Below, one piece after another: positions 47,267 through 57,792 of a stretch of 64,000 bases of DNA (the stretch's first letter is position 1; each line of letters starts with the position of its first letter). A model generated the notes under the pieces. The model ran no database searches. It was given only the letters and a program-made list of their open reading frames with translations, and was not told the origin of the DNA. Both the position numbers and the translations under genes were made by a program. Source of the DNA: Sipunculus nudus (Eukaryota; Annelida; Sipuncula; Golfingiida; Sipunculidae); contig CM049314.1 of the NCBI GenBank assembly GCA_026874595.1, positions 24,131,729 through 24,195,728 of the forward strand, in the 5' to 3' direction.

Positions 47267-47511
47267 TTAGAATAACGGGCGTGCTTCACAAATAACTCCA
47301 TTGTTGCATATGATGACGTCATCCCATTTAAATTCGTAACGTTCGATCATGGCGATAAAAGGGTTTCCTTTTCCATTTCGGTTAGGTTCGCCAGGAAGGA
47401 AATCTTTAAATTCAAGCCGCTCTCCTGTGGCCCTCCAAACAAATCCCCCATCCTCGTCTCTATATTGGCCAGACAGCCAGTAGCCATACCAGTTATCACA
47501 GTTAGCCCAGG
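47267..47511 (-). CDS. Gene B exon 4, CTLD C-terminal half and stop
   Basis: 245 nt after acceptor TCTTACAG, the same length as gene A exon 4. Encodes WYGYWLSGQYRDEDG, LPGEPNRNG, KWDDVIIC, VICEARPLF and TAA. Confidence 0.9.
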
Positions 47512-49817
47512 CTGTAAGAGTAACAGTAAACGGTATCATAATTTACCCTGAGTAAAAAATTGAATGATATATTTTATTACATTGTTGCATTCTTCCAACC
47601 TAAGATTTCCGGATTTTTAGTTTAACCTTCGTCAGAGAAGTTTTAAATTTTAATCCTGATTTGCCAACAACTTCACGCTAAACAGTACTGAAAAGATGCT
47701 GTTGATATTTGTGGAGGTTTAGGATAGTACTAAAGGAACAACCGAAGAACAACCCTTTAAAGATTTAATATAGTCTGGATTACCATCATATTTTGTCCTT
47801 GTCATTCAAAGGATTCCTTTCCATAGTAATATACGGCCCTTTAAGATCGAGGCCTAGAGATATTTATGGAGGTAACCAGTCACTGTGGTTGGTGAACCGT
47901 GACAACCATTTTTTTTTTTTTGCTGTTTAGTTCGATGAAGATACTGGATGTTGTCTCTGTACACTTCATTTTGTTTCAGTTTGTCTATTTCTGTTTAAGT
48001 GTATGCCGTGGATTTCCTAACGCTGTTGTTGACTGAACACAACTTACCCAATATGTTTTGAGTACATAAAATTCAACATAACTCAAACTGTGAGTCATGT
48101 ACCACTATTTTCTGGAGAAATTTTTGTCACTATTAATGCAAATTGTTAATGAAAACTAGATACTGCAAACCTGGTTTGAACCATCTTTAATTATTTTTGA
48201 AGGTACAGTTCGTGGTAAATAAACATTGTGATAACGTTTGTCACAAGATAAGCCACATTCAATATTTGCTTATACATAATATGTTTTCCGATCTTTAAAT
48301 ACATGGATGAAACCAAGAACAAAAGGTAGCACACTCACATATCCAATGATATATGTACGTCTGTAAAAATATTATATGTTAAATTGTATGGGTATTATTG
48401 ATACAATGAAAATTGAAACAATTTAAAATTATTTGCCGATATAAAAGTTTATGTTGCTATGTATTCCGGGGTGGGAGTTAGAGCTAATAATGAATGTACC
48501 GTCTGTCAGAAATATCCACACTTTAAATAACCCTACGTGAAGTGAGGTTTATTATTTCCACTCAATTCTGTGTGTTTGTGTGTGTATTCAAGATATCTAA
48601 AGAACGCTATCAAACATGTTATTGAAATTGATCATATACGTTTGTATTGTGAAAATCTCCAAGTGATTAAATTCTGGTTAAATCCAAAGGTAAATAACCC
48701 AGAAATTTGTGTTTTATTGGTCATTTTAGTAGATTAGTTCAAACTAGGACGTAGCTAGGACGATATGGTAATCTTAGGAGTGCGAGCCGTGACGCCACAG
48801 AGGACAATGACGTCACTCAGTGTGCCGTTTCCCTGAAAGGCGCCAGCATATCAGCGTACAGTATGGAGGGGCGCATGTTGTTGTTCGTTAATTTTAAAGT
48901 TAAGGGCAGCAATACCACGATATCCAGGTTTTTTAAAAACTATTTTCAATAAAAAAAGTTCGAAGGAATGGCTCAAGTTTAATTTAAATTCCCAGGCACC
49001 GGCTTTGAACACTATCTTCCGAGCAGGGTTTGCGTCCCCATATCAGACGCTTTTTTAGTTCTAAATATTAAAAATCAACCTACTAGGGATTGAAGGGTGT
49101 CTCGGTAGGATTTTCTCCAAGAACTGTTGCTCTTCTTGGGTCTCAACACTGACAAGATCAGAGCCAAGCTGCAGGCAGTGCTTACGGGCCGTGTACCAGT
49201 TGGTCCCTTTTGCCATGTCTACGTCACTGTAGCAGGAAGGGGCGAGATTTCCATTCCAGCCTTTGTGACCGTAATCGAAACGGATTACAAACCCCGGAGG
49301 GCACCCTGCAATTTATTAATAAGATACAAATTCGACATGTAGCATGGATTTACATTTTATTATCAGTAGTTCGTGAATATGGCCTTGGGTTATATGTTTG
49401 GCAGGGTTGTGGAAAATGTTTTTATCTTATACTAGTTTCGAAGATTCTTTATTGGCAGCGGATTCAATGGGGTGACAAATGTTTACAAAAGAATAAGCTG
49501 TTGTTTTGGTCCACGGAAGATTATAAAATTAAAACTTGACCATATCTTAGTTTTGCAGCATGATAGGAGATGAGAAATATACATACCATCCGCGCGGTGA
49601 AAGAGATTGCCCATTGACAGAATTGAGGCAGAGTTGCCGACCAGGGTAGAGAGCAGCATACAGCACATGCCGTAATAGTGCACTGTAGTGCAGTCTCTGT
49701 CTGCCGTGCATCGTATGTGGCATTCTGCATTTACCGCTGTCATAGGTATACACCGCTCAAGAATATGACCCCTCAGATTTGGGGAATAAGACCTCACATA
49801 CATGTGTCCCCTAGGCT
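47267..49817 (-). CDS. Gene B: secreted PAN-like/C-type lectin, exons 2-4
   Basis: Paralogue of genes A and C on the minus strand. Exons: PAN-like 49587-49817, CTLD first half 49084-49305, CTLD second half 47267-47511 (TAA). Phases are 1 throughout. The CTLD keeps CP, SCY, the helix cysteine and final VICE, and it alone in the family retains the mannose-type EPN tripeptide (PGEPNRNG). WND is WDD. It has two extra cysteines in the last exon (NCDNW and IICNNG) that could form a new disulphide; the canonical partner position is F. The signal-peptide exon was not found with confidence. A possible AATAAA is at 46888-46893, about 375 nt past the stop. Role as for gene A: extracellular recognition, ligand unknown. 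Confidence 0.86.
49084..49305 (-). CDS. Gene B exon 3, CTLD N-terminal half
   Basis: 222 nt, phase 1-1. Encodes GCPPGFVIRFDYG, PSCYSDVDM, ARKHC, LGSDLVSVETQEEQQFL and ILPRHPSIP. The donor GTAGGT is slightly weaker than those of the paralogues. Confidence 0.88.
49587..49817 (-). CDS. Gene B exon 2, PAN-like module
   Basis: A 231-nt exon if the acceptor is TTGTAG; an alternative AG six bases upstream (start 49823) keeps the same phase. It encodes SYSPNLRGHILERC and the exact C-x9-C-x3-C-x5-C-x8-CC pattern, ending FHRADG before donor GTATGT. Confidence 0.8.
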
Positions 49818-49994
49818 CTACAACTTTACAAAAAAATATAATTTGTATTTTGTGAAATGCTGTTTTTATTTTAAATTGTGTACCATTTAAACTTTAAAGT
49901 TTTCAAAAATGTTAAATCTTTACATCAAAATAGATGTTAAATAAACAAAAATATACCGTTAAAACGAGCTCTGTACCAGGTTAAAAATGAAGTA

Positions 49995-50170
49995 CAGTGG
50001 AACCTCACAATTACGACCACCTTGGGGACTGACCAAAGTGGTCTTAATTTGGGGGTGGTCGTATTTGTGAAACTCTAAATTACCTGGATCGTACATTCGG
50101 GACCAAGAAAGGTGGTCGTAATTGTGGGGTGGTCGCAATTGCGGGGTGGTCGCAAGGCGGGGTTCAACTG
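49995..50170. mobile_element. 176-bp TA-flanked MITE, pogo/Tigger-like ends
   Basis: TA precedes CAGTGGAACCTC and TA follows GGGGTTCAACTG. The interior is almost entirely made of ggtggtcg(t/c)a motifs on both strands (GACCACC / GGTGGTCG), giving strong internal pairing. The ends match the element at 33541. Confidence 0.75.
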
Positions 50171-50172
50171 TA

Positions 50173-50592
50173 TACTTTATTTGGTCTAAGGTGCATTTAA
50201 AAAAGTTTTGTAGATTAATTTTAAAATCAGGTTTTTTTTTGCCAGGGATGCTGCCGTAAATGGTTTAATAAAAAAGGCAGAATCCACCAGGTCCCCAAGG
50301 AATTACTCCAGGAATCAATGCTTTCTGCCGGGAACCCGATCAGGTTTGCATGAAAATTTCCTTTATCTTGCCAGAAATGTCACACTTATTGATGGAAGAG
50401 TGCAGCATTGAATTGATTTTCATTTTTAAGTAAGCTTAACTGCGTAACAAAAGTGGTCCATTTGAAACTGTTTACGTTTTAGCTTCCTAGAAACTCGCAT
50501 AAAACCAAGCACCTCAAGTCTGGAAATTGGTGAATGAATGACAATTAGAGCCAACATTTTGCTTGATATTATTAAATCTTTTTGTGCATCTA

Positions 50593-50654
<62 letters not shown>

Positions 50655-50768
50655 AAGTGTTAAAGCCGTGTTAGTCTGTAATTGAAGCGAAGGTAAAGAT
50701 ATAGGAACGTGTATAGAGATGCCATTTATGATATATAATCTAAAAGGCGTCACTCTTCATCTTTACCT

Positions 50769-50813
<45 letters not shown>

Positions 50814-53100
50814 CCAGGGCCCCTTAATGCTGTCAGTAGGGTTATATATATATATTATATATATATGTGCGTGTTTGTGTGTGGGTGTGTGTGTGTTTAC
50901 AAAGTAGGAATACAAAAGAAATCCTATGAAATTAAATAATCTACAAACCACAAATACTTAGGCTAATAACCAGAACTGTAAAGTGATGTAATCTTAATTC
51001 CATGACTTCTTGGCTCCCTAAAAAACCGAGATTTGCCTGATCCACCTATCGTTCTTTGTCCATGACCTTTATAAGGGCATAATGCATGATACCGAGTGTA
51101 CCAAACAGGATTGAGCAGATTTATACAGCATAACCTATCCGATATTTCTTTTATCGTCGCGCATAATGACTCCCAGCTACAGAATAGGCTTCAAATATTT
51201 GTTTTGTATGACCTAATCAATTAGGGTTAAAAAGATGAATGTTTGATTTAATTGACCATTATAGTAGAGAGATGGTACCTTTAACCTGGATAATTGCCTC
51301 CTTTGAAGTGAGAAATAAAGTAGCACATCATGTATCATGCATATTAATCCTGCTTTTTAGCAGCAGAACAACTGCCAAATGATTCGAATCAGAATCTTTG
51401 TATATTGACAAAGGTTTCAACAATTATCTGTTCTACACAAAACATCTATCAGAATTTATCAGCGTACACAGTGCGTATGAGAACTGTCAGACTAAAGACA
51501 CAATGCCGGTTAACGAATGCTAGAATCATCATAGTTTATGGAAACCAACGTGCCCACTTAAAACATGGTACTCGTGCTGGCCTAACCTACGGGTTTTACT
51601 TCACGAATTTGATTGTGTTTACCTGTGGTCTGATAATCATATCATTTAATGATTAAAATATGTAAAGCAATACCAACAATACCCACCACTTGTAATTTTA
51701 ACAGCAGTTTATTCATAATTAATGTTTGTAATTATATTTTACTTATCAAGCAAAAAACTGCACCTGCTGGTTTCACATTCTTTGGGAAATTCAAGAATGT
51801 TTATTCAAACAAATAATAACAATTTAAGCGAGCATATTGAATGCTTTTGATGCGTAAACCTAACCATTGTTTTCCAGTCCCCTTCATTCTCCCTGTCATG
51901 TTCAAAAACACTAATATTTTTTTTTTCGATAATACATCATTCCCCGTATTCATCAGTATCCCGTAGCAGTCTGCCGTGCAGGAATTTGACCTCTGGACTA
52001 ATTAACCTTTGAGTGGTCAAGCAAGGGGCGGGGCGTCCTTAACCTGTCAGTCAACGGAGACCCTGACCATTTAGTCAATCAAAAGGCAGTGGGTTAACCC
52101 CGCCTTCTGCAGCAAGTATTAAAATGGCTGTACTAAAATTTTTCGTCCTCTTTCCATCACACAACGGAGCTGATTGTTTTGGTCAGCCTGCTTGCTGACC
52201 CTACTACTTGGGAAGCACGTGGATGGTTGACCTTTGGCCGTGCCACTTACAACCCGTGGTCATTCCCGTTCTAAACAGCAACCATTCTTCCATTCCAGTT
52301 ATGTAACTTTGATTTCATATTTAACGTAAGCAGTAATATTGCAGTTTGATTATTGAAGGTTTAGTATATAAATTCTATATCAGTCAGACAGTGTTGTTTT
52401 ATTTCTTTAATTTATGCAAGTACATGCTGTCCAGTCCCAAATTTCCCCCAGAATGAAAAGCAAACTACAATTGGCGATAAATGCAAAATGCAAGATGCTC
52501 TATCTCACACCATAATGTCAGTGACTATTTGGCACACACACTGCTGGACCAGATATGCATGAATATAGCCTTGTATTTCTCTAGTGAATCTGACTATCTA
52601 TCGGGTATAAAAAGTAACATGTCTGACACACATTGAGAGTTTTTGGATTGGTATTCTATCTGCCTTAACTTCAGTATCTGGTATGATACTGCTCATTTTC
52701 CTCATCTTGGAAAGTTCAGTACCAGTTGCTTTGTAGTTGTACCCGGCATGGTAGTCCCCTTTTGTGCAGTGTTTCGTTGTTACCAAAGTTGCCCAGTTGC
52801 TTCTAAGTGACGTGTTCTCTGGCATGTTAGCAACCTTATGCGTGGCGAATTTGTGTCATGCATGTCCGCATATTTGCCTTTAGGTTTTGCGTATATCAAT
52901 TTTAAAATATTTACACGGTGCAAATTTTTTCCCCAATTTGTCTTTCCCTAAGAATGCAGGTTGATTTTCATATCATGAAACCTGGCGAAACCTTCAACCA
53001 AACCTGTAACTTACACAAAAGACAAAAATTCCTCAAGTTAGGAGTTTATCATCTGTGTATTGACAAATGTTAATAAATGTAAACATGTTGATAAAAATGT
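50173..53100. other. Noncoding stretch 5' of gene B
   Basis: Holds (TA)n tracts at about 50595-50655, 50773-50806 and 50843-50866. A 13-bp inverted pair CGAAGGTAAAGAT / ATCTTTACCTTCG (50688 and 50757) lies between the first two. A gene B signal exon would be expected here or beyond; only a weak candidate at 51683 was seen. Confidence 0.4.
51683..51716 (-). CDS. Weak candidate for gene B exon 1
   Basis: Reading the minus strand, ATG opens MNKLLLKLQVV plus one base before GTATTG, giving the phase 1 junction the family needs. It is only 34 nt, against 52 nt in genes A and C, and weakly hydrophobic. No better candidate was seen between 49.8 and 54.7 kb. Chance is quite possible. Confidence 0.15.
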
Positions 53101-53102
53101 GG

Positions 53103-53445
53103 CGGGTTAAATAATTATACGCCCGTCTATGACGTTGCGTATTCTGGTTTACCCAAAGTCTGTCCGTCTGTCAGCCCGCCAACTGTTAGTGTCGCCGCGA
53201 TAACCAGTGCTTTAATGGATTTCTACGAAGATTATTTCGCCAGAGATCGATTATGAGCAAGATTCACATATATTTTAATAAGGTCCGAGGTCACTAGGCT
53301 ACTTTTTGGGGTCACCGCGATAAATTAGCAGGATACTGGTGGATTTTGATCAAAATCAACAGAAATATTAATCAATGAGGTCAAAGGTGGCCAAACTTCG
53401 GTGGCACAAAATATGTGATTATGTGACGGGCGTATTATACCTCAT
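53103..53445. mobile_element. MITE with ATACGCCCGTC inverted ends
   Basis: ATACGCCCGTC near the left end (about 53118) is matched exactly by GACGGGCGTAT near the right end (about 53426), with looser similarity outside (GGCGGG / GCCCCGC). The interior has CTGTCCGTCTGTC, CCGCGATAA twice and GAGGTCA motifs. Class unknown. Confidence 0.6.
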
Positions 53446-53548
53446 TTGCGGGGCGCTTGTTTTTATAGCATTTATTGTTGTTCGCAATTGTTCATGTACA
53501 ATTTGCAACTGATTCAAGAAATTTCAAGAAAGTTCAAACATCATATAC

Positions 53549-53589
<41 letters not shown>

Positions 53590-54763
53590 ATATATTGAAC
53601 ATTTTGCTCAGGGGAGAATATTCGGCCAATCCCCGGTTTGAACCCATGTCAGTGGCGCACATATCCGGCCTTTCAACCGCTTCGATAGATATGTTAGCTT
53701 GTAAAATTTTTCTTACAAAAGGGACCTGTAATGCATAAAGATATTACAATAAAATAAAATGTTCAATATAGGTCCATTAAACTAAACTGACATCATACAA
53801 TCAGAGGATACTAAGCAAAAACGCATGGTAAGAAGCGTAACTACATACGAATATCGTATGTCCCTGATTTGGGTGATATTCGATTTATCATGTGAATGTC
53901 GCTTTCCTGTGTTGTATTGTATGGGTAAAATGTATGGGTGTTTGCCGAGGAACAATACAAGTGACTCAACGCTGACCAGATGTCGATTTGGTCGAACGCC
54001 GACAGTTTTCCTCGAATATCGAGTATTGTTAATTTCTGTGGTATTGACATGCAAAATTCAAATTGTATTAAAACCTCCCCATTACCTATTTGTGTACGTT
54101 AGTGAACGTCAAATGGACTTCTACATTCCGTCTAAAACAAGTTTGCCTCTGTGACAATTTCAAGCAAATCATCAACATATAGCAATACAATACGGGTTTT
54201 ATTGATAATCACGTATGTAAAAGTACAACATAATCCGTTGGATACTTTCACCGATAATATCTTTAAATAAATAAATGCGAAGGAACGATGTCAATGGAAG
54301 TATATTTTTCCATCATGCAGTTTCAACTACCTTTTGTATTGAAATATACACTGCTTTCTAGCCCATACAAATCATATCTAAATTATGTTTTTTTCTGTAC
54401 TTAGTGGCGCTCAAACCATTATAGCCAAAGACATCCCGGTCACACATGGATATGTAAGCAAAATACACATTTTCTCTTTTGCGACGTCAAATTATCGATT
54501 TTTATTTCAAAGCATTTGTAATACATCAATATGATATCAGTCCATTAACACATATTGCGATCATGATACTCTTCAAAAACATACATATATTATATACATT
54601 CTCATTGAAAACTAAAAAGTCGAGATTTTCGACAATCAGAGACTATTTCCAGCTATCTATGGCACAAGAAAAACGAAGGAAATGGGAAAATTTATATTTC
54701 TAACCAACCCTCTTTCTCCTGGCAGACGCGTCTCTATGTTAAATTTGTTTTATTTATATACAT
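53446..54763. other. Noncoding stretch 3' of gene C
   Basis: (TA)n at 53551-53586. Overlapping frames at 53782-54154 on both strands have no recognisable features. Confidence 0.4.
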
Positions 54764-55005
54764 TCAGATTATTGGCTCTATCTCACATAGAATGCCATGG
54801 TTAATCGACGGTGCACTGTCATCCCATTTAAATTCAAAGGTTTCAATCATAGCAATGGCCGCGTTGGCATCCCGATTTGAAGGTTCGCCCGGCATGAAAT
54901 TTCTGAATTCTATCACATCCAATGTGGTGAACCATATAAAATCATTTTCGTGACGATCATACACCCCAGACAACCAGTAGCCGTACCATCTTAGTTTCGT
55001 CCATT
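54764..55005 (-). CDS. Gene C exon 4, CTLD C-terminal half and stop
   Basis: 242 nt after acceptor ATTACAG, one codon shorter than in A and B. Encodes WYGYWLSGVYDRHEND, MPGEPSNRD, KWDDSAPSINHG, ILCEIEPII and TGA. Confidence 0.9.
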
Positions 55006-57533
55006 CTGTAATAGGATATATCAGTAAGAAAGGATATGCCAAATATACCTTTATTAAGTGCAAGCGTGTCAAACATGTAACGCTATCATCGATTTGGCAT
55101 TGATTTATATTTATTTCATTGCCACTGCTAGGAACGTATGTTTTCATCCCCGTTTGTGTGAGTGTTTGAGTGTGTTTGTTTACAACATAACTGACGCAAT
55201 CATGAAATACTCTCGGCATCTCGGGAATGGGCCAGTAAAGAATCGATTAGATTTTGGTATGGATCCTAAACAAGTAAGACACAAGCAAAGACCATACATC
55301 AAATTAACAGCTGAAACGTACCAATGAGGATCGCCGAGCGTGCGCGGGGAGCCTCCCCTTGAAAACCTTAAAGATTGCGTCATGTCAAAAATAAGAATCG
55401 GTCAACTCTGATTATCACTCTGACAAAAGGTGGGTTGAAAGCAGCCAAATTTTAAATCAAACACAAACGGGTGCAGAAGTACAGATAAGCCTCTCGATCT
55501 TTCTCAGAGGTAATTGTTAATTGTATAATTGTTAAAGGTGGTCGCAGTTGGATTACAAAATGTGTATAGGTATGATACACAGTCACATTTACATCCCCAA
55601 CACTTAGAGTCATAAAGCAATGAATAATGTATGCCTTTAGTAAATGTTAGTATTATTTATTTTTCTCCTTTTACTTGAAATTCAATATAGTTAGTGGGTA
55701 AAATAACATCATGGATTAACTGACCAGACTGCTGGATTGTCGATAAGGTCACATTCTACTAGCCCTTGTACTTTTATGCATATTTTTTTTTTCAAAATGG
55801 TAGGACTATCACTAGGTTTGCCTTATGGAGAGTTCGGTACTCTGGGATCAAAATTCAAGGGAGTCCAAAATAATTGTGGATAACATGGTTTTATTTTAAG
55901 TGGATAATCTCTGCGCTAATAGCCGGTGTTCCGTATATTATATGAAAACTGTATAGTATAAGTACGACTAAGAACACTTTACAATAGTGCGAGAGACCTT
56001 ATGTTATATGATAATATATTAAATTTACGATATCCTAACGTGGGGAGATGCCTATATTGCTGTCTCATAATTAGCCGCGTGTGGGAAATAATATATCTTG
56101 AGCTTATAAGCATTTATCTCGATTGCAGCATGCACGTATCTATGATATGCATAAAAGTAAACTTTAACCACATTGTACTAATCCTGAGGATATACGAAAT
56201 CGTCTCACGTATTAGACTGGATGATATACATTGTGTAGTAGAAAGGAATATTGTGTCCGATTAAGGGGTGGAATTTATAATGGGGTACTTCTGCAGACAA
56301 TTTGTTATTTACGGTAGCTTCCGGTTTTGCTTCTCAACGCCATCTTGTGTTCAGACGTTAAACGATGTACAATTGAAAGACGTATATATTTTCGATTAAA
56401 CGTCTGCTTTAATCATATTCACCTCAACGCAGTGAAACATTTATTCTTGTCGGCAATCCATTTATATTTATAATACTATACACAGAATCCGGTTTAAATG
56501 GCTTACTCAAATCTTATGGGCTTTACTAAATGAACATCCGATGGAGCTGAGTTGCAATGGCGCTTTTGCCATTGGAAGGTAATAAAGATGATTTGAGGTA
56601 CCACATTGGTAAAGTCAATAGCTAACACAGTGTGTGCGTGTACAGTTGATAGCTTGAGGTAATGGGCGCCAGTCATCGACTTTGACAATAGCCCACTCGA
56701 TAATAAGATAGTGGAACTGGGGACTGGGCGTACGCTGAATTTCCTTACGCTGGATGCCCAGGGACCAAAAGCCGAGCGTACTCGAGCGTTTCTAACAAAC
56801 AAGTTAACAAAAGTAGAGAAAATGATGAAGAGTTGAAAAGCATGGGTCCCTTTTCCTTTGATATTATATTTTGTTTTCCAAAAGTCAAAGTCAGCACTTC
56901 CAGCAAGTAATCAGTTTTATTAAACTTATGTTGATTTAAAGGGTTAACTGTTGGGCGGGTAAGCTTATGGAGTTTCTTGATTTATTTCTATATCAACATT
57001 TGGGTCTTAACCATTCGGGTGTCAGATCCCCCTATTGCAGAGCCATTCATACCTTTCTCCTACTCAAGTTTGCACTCCAACTGGTATGGTTCTTATTTTA
57101 AAGAAAAGGAGTTTTGGTCGCAGTATTTGTCATAACCGACAGATCTGCACCTGATATTAATATATGACCTTGACCTTTAGCTCGGGGATAGTGCTCACTT
57201 TGTAAAAGTGTAACTCTTGGTTGAATCGTTATAGAACCACTTACTTGGCTTCGAAGGGTGTCTGGGCAATATTTTCCTCAGAAACAGTTGTTCTCTCTCA
57301 GTCTCTATGCTCACTAAGTCGGCCCCCCGCTCCTGACAGTACTCACGAGCACTTTCCCAGTCGGTTCCAATGGTCATATCTATGTCGTTGTAGCAGGAAG
57401 GAGCAAAATGTCCATTTGGAGCCCTGTGTCCGTAGTCAAAGCGAAAGCCAAACCCAGCGGGACAACCTTTAACAAAAGAAAACCTTTTCAATATTCACAT
57501 ATTGTCTGTGCGGATGAATGTTTCCGTGGTTCA

Positions 57534-57606
<73 letters not shown>

Positions 57607-57746
57607 TAATGCTTTATTGTCTAATGCAAAGAGATACAATTTGATACAACTTTATCTCATATATACCATTTTACCACTACATCTATGATCACATAAGGCA
57701 CATTTCACTTAAATGACATACACACTAGCATCTGTATAGTTACATA

Positions 57747-57792
<46 letters not shown>

